This document shows, piece by piece, positions 1-7,681 of a stretch of DNA of 64,000 bases. Where the stretch lies: contig NZ_PYAK01000004.1 in the NCBI RefSeq assembly GCF_003264365.1, positions 62,001 through 126,000 on the forward strand, in the 5' to 3' direction. Made by a program: the position numbers and the translations under genes. The notes beneath the pieces were generated by a model. It did no database searches and was not told the DNA's origin. It saw nothing but the letters and a program-made list of their open reading frames with translations. The DNA comes from Micromonospora noduli. Lineage in GTDB: Bacteria; Actinomycetota; Actinomycetes; Mycobacteriales; Micromonosporaceae. The stretch's first letter is position 1, and each line of letters begins with the position of its first letter.

Positions 1-48
1 GAGACTAGAACAGGTGTACGACACTTTCAGTCATCATGATCGATTCGC

Positions 49-365
49 GGCAGGCCGACGCAGGCGGCAGGCCGACGCAGGCGGCAGGCCGACGCAGGCG
101 GCAGGCCGACGCAGGCGGCAGGCCGACGCAGGCGGCAGGCCGACGCAGGCGGCAGGCCGACGCAGGCGGCAGGCCGACCCAGGCGGCAGGCCGACGCAGG
201 CGGCAGGCCGACGCAGGCGGCAGGCCGACGCAGGCGGCAGGCCGACGCAGGCGGCAGGCCGACGCAGGCGGCAGGCCGACGCAGGCGGCAGGCCGACCCA
301 CGCGGCAGGCCGACCCACGCGGCAGGCCGACCCACGCGGCAGGCCGACCCACGCGGCAGGCCGGC
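49..365. repeat. 17-bp tandem repeat array, about 18.6 copies
   Basis: Eighteen complete 17-bp units (consensus GGCAGGCCGACGCAGGC) run from 49 to 354, followed by a decayed partial unit. Copies 1-7 and 9-14 share the consensus. Copy 8 (168-184) carries GACCCAGGC, and copies 15-18 carry GACCCACGC, so variants are clustered toward the dinB-like side. Because 17 is not a multiple of 3, every frame on both strands is open through the array. The long Gly/Arg/Ala- or Pro-rich reading frames here are therefore artefacts. Function unknown. Confidence 0.95.
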
Positions 366-392
366 GATTTGGCTGCCATGACCGGCGGAGAA

Positions 393-968
393 CTAGTGGC
401 TGCGCTCGCTGGCGTCGAGGGCGGCCTGCTCCACCCGCTGGCGGTAGTCCAGCCACCATGACTCGTCCACGGGGGGCAGGTTGTCGTTTCTGGGCAGCAA
501 CCCGGCCGTGCCGTCGATGAGTTCGCGCACGATGTCAGCGTGGCCGGCGTGCCGTTGGGTTTCCGCGATGACGTGGACCAGGACATGGTGCAACGTGACC
601 GCTGCACCGCCCCACCACGGCACGTGGCCTACCTCATCCAGTGCAAGGGCTTCAATGGTGGTGTCGGCGTGGGCGATCGCGCGACGGTACAGTGCGACGA
701 TCTCCTCGCGGGTCTCATCCGCGCTCGCCCACATGTCGGCATTGGCCTCCGCCCCGTGGCCGACATACGGCAGCTCCTGCTCGAACGGTCGGCCGAACAC
801 GACGCCGAAGTAGAGGATCTCCATGGCCGCCGAGTGCTTCACCAGACCGAGCAAATTGGTCGCGGTCGGGGTCAACGGACGCCGAATGTCGTATTCGCCG
901 AGCCCGTCGAGCTTCCACAGCAGCGACTCGCGGCCGCCCGTCAAGTAACTGTGCAGGTCCGCCTTCAT
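393..968 (-). CDS. DinB-family (DUF664-like) protein
   Basis: A 191-aa protein starting MKADLHSYLTGGRESLLWKL. The DinB/DUF664 four-helix fold is suggested by an N-terminal helix with a KLDGL motif, a central HSAAMEILYFG segment and a C-terminal HHVLVHVIAETQRHAGH helix carrying the typical metal-binding histidines. Members are thiol- or metal-dependent transferases, or of unknown role, and are common in actinobacteria. The frame is open 20 codons further upstream, but family proteins begin at this methionine. The stop lies 27 bp from the end of the 17-bp repeat array. It is probably monocistronic. The substrate cannot be inferred. Confidence 0.8.
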   Translation of the reverse strand: MKADLHSYLTGGRESLLWKLDGLGEYDIRRPLTPTATNLLGLVKHSAAMEILYFGVVFGRPFEQELPYVGHGAEANADMWASADETREEIVALYRRAIAHADTTIEALALDEVGHVPWWGGAAVTLHHVLVHVIAETQRHAGHADIVRELIDGTAGLLPRNDNLPPVDESWWLDYRQRVEQAALDASERSH

Positions 969-1044
969 CGCGGCACTATGGCATCCGGTCGGGTGTCGGC
1001 GCTGCCCCGGACGATCCGCGAAGCTCATGATCGGCCGGACACGT

Positions 1045-1848
1045 CTAGGCCGTGACCACCGGCACGGCGGCGGTGAGCGCCCAGTCGTGCCCGATGTCGG
1101 CGGCCGCGCGCAGCAACCTCGGAAGGTGCTCTTCGCGCAGGGTCTCCAGCGAGGTCTCGGCGGCGTGCACTGTCACGTTGATGGCGGCGACGACCCGCCC
1201 GTCGCCGTCGCGGACGCCGGTGGCGACGGACCGGATTCCCGGCGCCAGGTCCTGGTCGGCGAGGGCCCAGCCCTTGGCCCGGACCTCGCGTAACACGGCG
1301 TCGAGGTCGCCCGGTGCGGGTTGCCAGCGCGGCGTGATGCCGGAGCGGCTGGGCTCGCCGAGGACGGTCGCCAGCGTCTCCGGTGGGAGGGCCGCGAGCA
1401 GCACCTTGCCCATCGACGTCGCGGGTGCCGGAAAGCGGGTGCCGATGGTGACGCCCAGGGTGACGATCTTGGGGACGGCCACCCGGGCGACGTAGACGAT
1501 GTCGCTGCCGTCCAGCTGGGCCATCGAGGTCGACTCGTTGGTCTGCGCGACCAGCTTCTCCATGTGTGGGCGGGCCACGTCCCACATGTTCAGCGCGTTG
1601 ACGTACGCCATCCCCAGCTCCAGGACGCGCGGGGTGAGGGTGTGGCCGCGGCCGACCGCGCGGACGTAGCCCAGCGATTCGAGCGTGATGAGGATGCGCC
1701 GGACGGTGGGGCGGGCCAGGCCGGTGGCGGCGGCGAGCTCGCTGAGCGTCATCGAGGGGCAGGCGGGACGGAAGGAGCGCAGGACGTCGAGGCCACGGGC
1801 GAGAGCCTCGATGAAGTCGGGCCCGGCGCCCCTTCCGTTGTCACTCAT
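1045..1848 (-). CDS. IclR-family transcriptional regulator (PcaR/PcaU-like)
   Basis: A 267-aa protein with an N-terminal winged helix-turn-helix (FIEALARGLDVLRSF, then SELAAATGLARPTVRRIL, about residues 15-75). The C-terminal IclR effector domain spans about residues 90-260. The N-terminal signature resembles the subgroup controlling protocatechuate and beta-ketoadipate genes. It starts 4 bp downstream of the amidohydrolase stop, so the two form one operon. That operon is divergent from the ring-cleavage/CoA-transferase operon at 3488-7597, which is the likely target. The effector is probably an aromatic acid or a ring-cleavage product (inference). Confidence 0.9.
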   Translation of the reverse strand: MSDNGRGAGPDFIEALARGLDVLRSFRPACPSMTLSELAAATGLARPTVRRILITLESLGYVRAVGRGHTLTPRVLELGMAYVNALNMWDVARPHMEKLVAQTNESTSMAQLDGSDIVYVARVAVPKIVTLGVTIGTRFPAPATSMGKVLLAALPPETLATVLGEPSRSGITPRWQPAPGDLDAVLREVRAKGWALADQDLAPGIRSVATGVRDGDGRVVAAINVTVHAAETSLETLREEHLPRLLRAAADIGHDWALTAAVPVVTA

Positions 1849-1852
1849 GTCC

Positions 1853-3289
1853 TTAATGCTTCCATTGCGCCGACCCGGCGTCCCACTCGGTGTACTGGTA
1901 CGGGTTCTCCAGGATCGCGGTCTCGGGGACGTCCGGGTTCATTCCCCGCTGCCACGCCTCCTCCCCCATCGTCTCGCGCAGGTGATCGATGGTCGCGGCC
2001 ACACTGGCCCGCGCGGCGGCGAGGTCGACGCCGACGAGGCGGCCGTCCCGCTTCACGACCCGGCCACCCACCAGCACTGTGTGCACGTCGGCGCGCTGGG
2101 CCTGGAAGACGACGTGACCGTGCGGGTTCAGGATCGGGAACATCACCGGCGAGGCGTCGTTCTTGATCAGGACGACGTCGGCCTGACGGCCGGGGGTGAG
2201 CGCGCCGATCGTGGCGTCCATGCCGAGCGCACGGGCGCCGCCTCGGGTGGCCCACTCGACGACCTGCTCGGCGCGCAGGTGGCAGTGGGTGATGGTTTCC
2301 TGCTTGGCGTGCGCCTCCAGGTGCTCCCGGGAGCGGTCCGCGCCGAGCGTGCTGCGCATCGCGGAGAAGAGGTCGCCGCTCCACCACACGCTGGTGTCCA
2401 TCGACAGCGACACCGGGATGTCGTGGTGGCGCAACTGCCAGGTGGGTGGGTAACCCTGGCCGGCGCTCTGCTCACTCTCGGTCGAGACGGAGACTGAGCC
2501 GCCGGTCGCGGCGATCCGGTTGTACGAGTCCTGGGTGAGCGTCGCCGCGTGCACGTACACGGTCGACGGGGTCATGAACCCGTTCTCGTGCATCAGCCGG
2601 ATGCCGTCGTCGTTGGTGGCGCCCCACACGCCCGCGTGGGTGGTCACCGCGACGCCCAACTCCCGGGCCACCTCGAACGCGGCCCGCTCCGGGAAGGCGG
2701 GGTCACCGGTGACGTCGAACGCCAACTGGAAGCCGGCCAGCTTGCCACCGTCGACGCGACGGCGGTGGAAGTCGCGGAACTCCGGCGAGGTGGCCCACTC
2801 CCACGGCCCCTGCTGGATGTTGCCGTAGGCGAGCACGAACCGTCCGTCAACCGCCTCCAGAGCGTCCACGGCGGCGTCGGCGTGCTCGGGTGTCTGCAAC
2901 CCGTGCGACCAGTCGACAGTGGTGGTGACGCCGGCGTCGATCGCCTCGATCGCGCCGAGCAGGTTGCCGGCGTAGACGTCCTCGGGCCGGAACAGCTTGC
3001 CCGACTCGAGGTAGTACCAGACGAAGTACTGGGTCAGGGTCCAGTCGGCGCCGTACCCGCGCATCGCGGTCTGCCACAGGTGCCGGTGGGTGTCGACCAT
3101 GCCGGGCATGAGGATGCCGCCGGTGGCGTCGATCTCCAGGGCGTCGTCGGGTGCGGTGAGACCGACGCCGACCTGCGCGATCCGGCCGCCGATGACCAGC
3201 ACGTCGGCGCCGGGCAGCACCGTGTGCGCGTCGTCCATGGTGAGAACCAGGCCGTTACGGAAAACCACCGGCCGGTCGGTTGCGCTCAT
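1853..3289 (-). CDS. Amidohydrolase (TrzA/AtzB/8-oxoguanine-deaminase-like)
   Basis: A 478-aa metal-dependent hydrolase of the amidohydrolase superfamily. It has an N-terminal beta-sandwich ([13 protein letters not shown]), the HxH metal motif in [12 protein letters not shown], later metal or catalytic histidines in VTTHAGVW and VYVHAATL, and an Asp in [10 protein letters not shown]. The C-terminal [14 protein letters not shown] strand completes the fold. Relatives hydrolyse amino, amide or halide groups on heterocycles such as triazines and purines. The ATG at 3289 gives the family N-terminus; the frame extends further upstream without similarity. It is divergently transcribed from the LigAB/CaiB operon, so it may prepare a nitrogen-bearing ring for cleavage. 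This link is inferred from context only. Confidence 0.85.
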   Translation of the reverse strand: MSATDRPVVFRNGLVLTMDDAHTVLPGADVLVIGGRIAQVGVGLTAPDDALEIDATGGILMPGMVDTHRHLWQTAMRGYGADWTLTQYFVWYYLESGKLFRPEDVYAGNLLGAIEAIDAGVTTTVDWSHGLQTPEHADAAVDALEAVDGRFVLAYGNIQQGPWEWATSPEFRDFHRRRVDGGKLAGFQLAFDVTGDPAFPERAAFEVARELGVAVTTHAGVWGATNDDGIRLMHENGFMTPSTVYVHAATLTQDSYNRIAATGGSVSVSTESEQSAGQGYPPTWQLRHHDIPVSLSMDTSVWWSGDLFSAMRSTLGADRSREHLEAHAKQETITHCHLRAEQVVEWATRGGARALGMDATIGALTPGRQADVVLIKNDASPVMFPILNPHGHVVFQAQRADVHTVLVGGRVVKRDGRLVGVDLAAARASVAATIDHLRETMGEEAWQRGMNPDVPETAILENPYQYTEWDAGSAQWKH

Positions 3290-3363
3290 TCGCCACCCAT
3301 TCCTTTCACGGTACGAGGGGAATCCGGACTTCTGTCCGCTGTGCGGCCAGCCCGAGTGGCGCA

Positions 3364-3450
3364 AGTGTGGTCCCGGTCACGATTCGTGTCAAGAGCGTGG
3401 TCCCGCGCGCGAATCGCACCGTTGACACGCACCGTGCGGTATCGCAAGCT
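3364..3450. promoter_or_regulatory. Divergent promoters and candidate IclR operator
   Basis: On the + strand, TTGACA (3422-3427) with a 17-bp spacer precedes CAAGCT (3445-3450). On the - strand, TTGACA (complement of 3387-3392) with a 17-bp spacer precedes CACACT (complement of 3364-3369). Between the two -35 boxes lies an inverted repeat, CGATTCG (3380-3386) and CGAATCG (3410-3416). Its position would let one regulator control both transcription units. The promoter calls rest on sequence match only. Confidence 0.5.
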
Positions 3451-3487
3451 GTCCCGGCGGACAGGTGTCCGCAGAACGGGCGGAAAC

Positions 3488-4624
3488 ATGGTGCAGCATT
3501 CGACAGGCCCACTGGCCGGCCTGCTCGTCGCGGACTTCTCCCGGATCCTCGCCGGGCCGTACGCGACGATGCTCCTGGCCGACCTGGGCGCTCAGGTGAT
3601 CAAAGTGGAGAGCCCCGGTGGCGACGACACCCGCACCTGGATGCCGCCCACCCGCGAGGGGGTCTCGACGTACTACCTCGGCATCAACCGCAACAAGCGG
3701 TCGGTCGCCCTGGACCTCAGGAAACCCGACGACCTGGCCGCCGCGCAGGAGTTGGCCCGCCGCGCCGACGTACTGATCGAGAACTTCCGGCCCGGTGGCC
3801 TCGCCCGGTTCGGCCTCGACTACGACACGGTCACCGCGACCAACGACAAGATCGTGTACGCGAGCATCAGCGGCTTCGGCACCGGCGCAGGCAGGGACTT
3901 CCCCGGCTACGACCTCATGGTGCAGGCCATCTCGGGCCTGATGAGCCTCACCGGCGACCCGGACGGTTCGCCGTACCGGGCCGGCATCTCCGTCTTCGAC
4001 GTGATGGCCGGACTGCACGCCAGCATCGGCATCCTCGCCGCGCTGCACCATCGTGACGAGACCGGGCGAGGCCAGCACGTCGAGGTCAACCTGCTCAGCT
4101 CCGCGCTGTCCGGTTTGGTCAACCACTCCAGCGGCTACGTCGCCGGCGGCACCGTCCCGTTCCGGATGGGCAACGCGCACCCCAGCCTCTTCCCGTACGA
4201 GCCACTGCCCACCGCTGACGGCGAGTTGATCGTCATCGCCGGCAACGACGGGCAGTTCCGCAAGCTCTGCCAGGTGCTCGACCTGCCCGGCCTGCCGGAC
4301 GACCCGCGCTTCGGGCGCAACCAGGACCGCACTGCCAACCGCGAACAACTGCGGCCGCTGCTGGTCGAACGCCTCGCCAAGCGGACCAAGGACGAGTGGT
4401 TCCGGGACCTGCTCGCCGCCGGCGTTCCATGCGCGCCGATCAACACCATCGACGGTGGCGTGGCGCTCGCCGAGGAGCTGGGCCTCGACCCGGTCGTCAC
4501 CGTCGGAGACGTGCCCGGTGTCCGCAACCCCATCACCTTCTCCGACACCCCGGCCCGGTACGAGCTGCCGCCGCCGGGACTCGACGAACACGGCGAGGAG
4601 ATCCGCGCGTGGCTGAAGAACTGA
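3488..4624 (+). CDS. CaiB/BaiF family CoA-transferase (class III)
   Basis: A 378-aa class III CoA-transferase. The N-terminus (LLVADFSRILAGPYATMLLADLGAQVIKVE) is diagnostic. NRNKRSVALDL and ENFRPG follow, and the catalytic Asp lies in GISVFDVMAG. These enzymes move CoA between carboxylic acids, for example formyl-CoA:oxalate or succinyl-CoA:citramalate. The ATG at 3488 is the first start giving the conserved N-terminus. The reading frame is open far upstream, but that part is antisense to the amidohydrolase. The next gene starts inside this one, so the two are translationally coupled. That pairing suggests activation of a hydroxy-tricarboxylate or citramalate-like acid for CoA-dependent cleavage. 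Confidence 0.92.
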   Translation: MVQHSTGPLAGLLVADFSRILAGPYATMLLADLGAQVIKVESPGGDDTRTWMPPTREGVSTYYLGINRNKRSVALDLRKPDDLAAAQELARRADVLIENFRPGGLARFGLDYDTVTATNDKIVYASISGFGTGAGRDFPGYDLMVQAISGLMSLTGDPDGSPYRAGISVFDVMAGLHASIGILAALHHRDETGRGQHVEVNLLSSALSGLVNHSSGYVAGGTVPFRMGNAHPSLFPYEPLPTADGELIVIAGNDGQFRKLCQVLDLPGLPDDPRFGRNQDRTANREQLRPLLVERLAKRTKDEWFRDLLAAGVPCAPINTIDGGVALAEELGLDPVVTVGDVPGVRNPITFSDTPARYELPPPGLDEHGEEIRAWLKN

Positions 4625-5379
4625 GCTTCCCCACCGGGATCGGCACCTCCGACCCGACCACCATCTCCCTGCTCGGGCAGGACCTGGCCGCCGACCTGAT
4701 GGGTACTGTGGGCTTCGGCGAGCTGGCGTACTGGCTGGTCGCCGGCCGCCGTCCCACCCCGGGTGAGGTACGGGTCTTCGAGGCGGTGCTGGTGGCCCTC
4801 GCCGACCACGGCTTCACCCCGACGGCGATCGCCGCCCGGCTGACGTACCTGTCCGCGCCCGAGTCGTTGCAGGGCGCGCTCGCCGCCGGCCTGCTCGGCG
4901 GCGGCTCCCGCTTCCTCGGTGTCACCGAGGACTGTGGACGCTTCCTCGCCGACACGCTCGCCCGGGCCGGCGAGGTGACCGACTACGACGCGGTGGCGCT
5001 CGACGCGGTCACCCGGGCCAGGCAGGAGCGTCGACTGGTCCCCGGGCTCGGGCACCCCGTGCACAAGGAGCAGGACCCGCGCACCCCCGTGCTGATCAGG
5101 ATCGCCACCGAGGAGGGCCTGCACGGCCCGCACCTGCGGCTGTTCGAGGCGATCGGACGCGTACACCCGCAGGTGCTCGGCCGCACCCTGCCGCTCAACG
5201 GCGCCGGAGTCTGCGGGGCGGCACTCGCCGACCTCGGGCTCCCGGTCGAGATGTTGCGCGGTTTCGCCCTGCTGGCCCGCGCGGCGGGGCTGCTCGGGCA
5301 CCTCGCCGAGGAGCGACGACGACCGCTCGGCATGGACATCTACCGCACCGTCGACCGCAACGCCGTCTACGAACCCTGA
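4609..5379 (+). CDS. Citryl-CoA lyase / short citrate-synthase-like protein
   Basis: A 256-aa member of the citrate synthase superfamily, about 120-170 residues shorter than true citrate synthase. It keeps the C-terminal catalytic core: LVPGLGHPVHKEQDPR (active-site His in GHP), NGAGVCGAALADLGLP and RRPLGMDIYRTVD. Such short proteins are usually annotated citryl-CoA lyase and are expected to catalyse retro-Claisen cleavage of a citryl- or citramalyl-CoA-like thioester. The GTG at 4609 overlaps the CaiB stop by 16 bp. The pairing with a CoA-transferase and a ring-cleavage dioxygenase suggests it splits a hydroxy-acyl-CoA derived from an aromatic ring. The precise substrate is unknown. Confidence 0.8.
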   Translation: MAEELSFPTGIGTSDPTTISLLGQDLAADLMGTVGFGELAYWLVAGRRPTPGEVRVFEAVLVALADHGFTPTAIAARLTYLSAPESLQGALAAGLLGGGSRFLGVTEDCGRFLADTLARAGEVTDYDAVALDAVTRARQERRLVPGLGHPVHKEQDPRTPVLIRIATEEGLHGPHLRLFEAIGRVHPQVLGRTLPLNGAGVCGAALADLGLPVEMLRGFALLARAAGLLGHLAEERRRPLGMDIYRTVDRNAVYEP

Positions 5380-5409
5380 TCTCCTCTCCCACCCCCGAAA
5401 GGAGCGGGA

Positions 5410-6276
5410 ATGGCCTCCATCGTCGCGGTCATCGCCTCCACCCACCACCCCTTCTACTACCGGGCCAGCACGGCCACCGGCGAGGATCGGCCACCGTTCG
5501 CCGACGAGTGGACCCGCAAGATCCTGGCATTCCGGGAGACGTTGACCCGAGCCCGGCCCGACGTGCTGGTGATGGTCGGCTCCGACCACTTCCACCAGCT
5601 CTGGCTGGACAACATGCCGCAGTTCCTGGTCGGCAAGGCGCCCTACTACGACGCCAACTGGTACAACGAGGAGCGCGAGTTCGGGCTGCCCCGGATGCTG
5701 CTCAGGGGTCAGGAGGACCTGTCCGGGCACATCCTGCGGGCCGGGCTCGACGCCGGCTTCGACCTCGCGTTCAGCAACGAGCTGCGCATCGACCACAGCA
5801 TCACCTGCCCGATCATCACGCTGCGGCCCGAGGCCGACCTGCCGATCGTGCCGATCTACACCAACATCTTCGCGCCGCCGCTGCCGCAGCCGAAGCGCTT
5901 CGTCCAGCTCGGCCAGAGCATCCGCGACATCGTCCAGTCGTGGCCGTCGCACCTGCGGGTGGCCGTCATCGGCACCGGCCACCTCTCGCTGGAGCTGGGC
6001 GGCCCCCGGCAGTTCGGCCCGCACGGCCCGGACCCGGAGTTCGACCAGCGGGCCGTCGAGTGGATCGCCAACGGCGACCTGGACGAGTGCCTGCGCGAGG
6101 TCACCCTGGACAGCCTGCACTCACCGGGCAACGCCACCCACGGCTTCATGGACTTCATGCTGATGATGGGCGTGGCCGGTGCCGGCGTGAAGGCCGACTA
6201 CGTGGACACCCTCGATCTGTTCCACACCATGGAGGCGTACTTCACCTGGTACCCGAACGGAGCGCCGACGGCATGA
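5410..6276 (+). CDS. Class III extradiol dioxygenase, LigB-type catalytic subunit
   Basis: A 288-aa member of the LigB/MhpB superfamily of non-haem Fe(II) ring-cleavage enzymes. Visible active-site segments are STHHPFYY (His12/13, iron ligand), VMVGSDHFHQLW (His60/62) and VIGTGHLSLELGG (His191, acid/base). It is preceded by AAAGGAG nine bases before the ATG. It overlaps the LigA-like gene by 4 bp (ATGA), so the alpha and beta subunits are separate but coupled, as in protocatechuate 4,5-dioxygenase. The expected substrate is a catecholic or gallate-like ring. The position that normally carries the third iron ligand, a Glu, appears to be Gly in NATHGFMDF (see findings). Confidence 0.87.
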   Translation: MASIVAVIASTHHPFYYRASTATGEDRPPFADEWTRKILAFRETLTRARPDVLVMVGSDHFHQLWLDNMPQFLVGKAPYYDANWYNEEREFGLPRMLLRGQEDLSGHILRAGLDAGFDLAFSNELRIDHSITCPIITLRPEADLPIVPIYTNIFAPPLPQPKRFVQLGQSIRDIVQSWPSHLRVAVIGTGHLSLELGGPRQFGPHGPDPEFDQRAVEWIANGDLDECLREVTLDSLHSPGNATHGFMDFMLMMGVAGAGVKADYVDTLDLFHTMEAYFTWYPNGAPTA

Positions 6277-6635
6277 GCAAGTACCTGCTGAACAAGTTCC
6301 TCTTCATGGTCGACCGGGACCCGGAGCTGGTCGAACGCTACCGCAGCGAGCCGCGCGAGCTGGTCTCCTGGTGGGAGGCCGAGTGCGCCAACACGGTGCT
6401 GAACTGCCACACCGGCGAGGCGAGCACCTGGCTGCGCTTCGACGACGTGGAGCGCGAGGCGTTGGCCACCCACGACCACGTGAAGCTCTTCGAGCTGGGC
6501 GCGCACCCGTTCCTCACCCTGACCCTCTTCATCGCCCTCTTCGAGCGGGACAACACCGAGCCGCTGGAATACCAGAAGTCCTACGGCGCGCGACTGGCCC
6601 ACTTCTCGATGCCCTACCCGGACATCGCGACGTGA
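6273..6635 (+). CDS. LigA-like small subunit of extradiol dioxygenase
   Basis: A 120-aa all-helical protein of the LigA superfamily (protocatechuate 4,5-dioxygenase alpha-chain type). Recognisable segments are LNKFLFMVDRDPELVERY, REALATHDHVKLFELGAHPFLTLTLF and a C-terminal FSMPYPD. It starts with the ATGA overlap of the LigB-type gene and ends in a GTGA overlap with the MDR gene. LigA caps the LigB active site and contributes to substrate binding, and this is expected to do the same. The length is typical of the family. Confidence 0.85.
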   Translation: MSKYLLNKFLFMVDRDPELVERYRSEPRELVSWWEAECANTVLNCHTGEASTWLRFDDVEREALATHDHVKLFELGAHPFLTLTLFIALFERDNTEPLEYQKSYGARLAHFSMPYPDIAT

Positions 6636-7597
6636 TCCGCGCGGCAGTGCTCACCACCTGCGGCGACGCGCCGACGATCGCCGAGCGGCCGGCGCCCGTA
6701 CCGGCCGACGGTACGGTGGCGGTCGCCGTCGAGGCCGTGCCGATCACCCCGCTGGACGTGCTCTGCGCCAGCGGCACCAGCTACTTCGGCCCGCCGAGCA
6801 CCCCGTACGTGCCGGGCGTGCAGGGGGTCGGTCGGCTCGCCGACGGCACCCCGGTCTGGTTCGGCACGTCGGCCGGGATGCGCTCCGGCGTCGACGGCAG
6901 CATGGCGACCACGGTCACCGTGCCGACCGTCGACGTGGTGGCGCTGCCGGCCGACGTACCGCTGACCCTGCTCGCGGCCCTCGGTCTCTCCGCGGTCGCC
7001 GCGCACGCGGCGCTGACCCACGCCGGCGGCCTGGCGGCCGGCGACCAGGTCATCGTGCTCGGCGCCGGTGGTGTGGTCGGTCAGGCCGCCGTCCAGCTCG
7101 CCCTGCTCGGCGGCGCTCGCCGCGTCATCGCCGTGGCCCGGTCGGCCGCGCTTGGCAGCAGCGGCCCGGAGATGTCCCCGGTGTACGCGCCGGACGCGTG
7201 CGGGGACAGGTCCTTCGCGTCGATGGCCGATCGGCTGCGCCACGCCGCCGACGGGCCGGTCGACCTCGTCCTCGACCCGGTCTTCGGTGTCCCGGCCGCG
7301 GCGGCGCTGCGGGTGCTGCGCCCGGGTGGGCGACTGGTCAACCTGGGCAGCGCGGCCGGCGCGACCGCGCCCATCGAGTCCGCAGTGCTGCGCAGCGGCG
7401 CACTGCGGATGATCGGCTACACCAACAACGGGTTGTCGACCGCCGAGCGGGCCGCGGCGCTGACAGTGGTGGCCGGGCACGCGGCGGCCGGCCGGCTCAC
7501 CGTCGACCACGAGATCGTGCCGTTCGACGCCATCGCTGACGCCTGGGCCCGGCAGGACGCGGGCACCACCGCCGGCCGGATCGTCCTCGCGCTCTGA
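6632..7597 (+). CDS. Zinc-independent MDR oxidoreductase (quinone-reductase-like)
   Basis: A 321-aa medium-chain dehydrogenase/reductase. It has a GroES-like N-terminal domain, then a Rossmann domain with VIVLGAGGVVGQAAVQLA at about residues 138-155. The cysteine cluster of zinc alcohol dehydrogenases is absent, which places it with the quinone-oxidoreductase-like NAD(P)H-dependent enzymes. GTG at 6632 overlaps the LigA-like stop by 4 bp, making it the last gene of the five-gene catabolic operon. It may reduce an unsaturated ring-cleavage product or a carbonyl (inference). Confidence 0.82.
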   Translation: MIRAAVLTTCGDAPTIAERPAPVPADGTVAVAVEAVPITPLDVLCASGTSYFGPPSTPYVPGVQGVGRLADGTPVWFGTSAGMRSGVDGSMATTVTVPTVDVVALPADVPLTLLAALGLSAVAAHAALTHAGGLAAGDQVIVLGAGGVVGQAAVQLALLGGARRVIAVARSAALGSSGPEMSPVYAPDACGDRSFASMADRLRHAADGPVDLVLDPVFGVPAAAALRVLRPGGRLVNLGSAAGATAPIESAVLRSGALRMIGYTNNGLSTAERAAALTVVAGHAAAGRLTVDHEIVPFDAIADAWARQDAGTTAGRIVLAL

Positions 7598-7681
7598 GGG
7601 GGCCGGGCCTCAGCCAGGGATCGCGGAACCCTGGATAAACCGCACCTGGTTGGGGTTCGGCAGCGGTGCGACGGTCGGTCC

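Noticed and set aside
49..365. CRISPR array
   Set aside because: The units are directly adjacent with no unique spacers and no cas genes in the window.
5..607. Several long overlapping reading frames with Gly/Arg/Ala- or Pro-rich repeats on both strands
   Set aside because: They are products of the 17-bp repeat, which is open in all frames; the sequence is low complexity and has no ribosome site or family match.
2549..3487. N-terminal extension of the CaiB frame over the amidohydrolase gene
   Set aside because: It is antisense to a well-supported gene; the conserved CoA-transferase N-terminus begins after the ATG at 3488.
7594..7613. Possible terminator CTGAGG/CCTCAG after the MDR gene
   Set aside because: The stem is only 6 bp with a G-rich loop; too weak to call, although it could mark the end of the catabolic operon.
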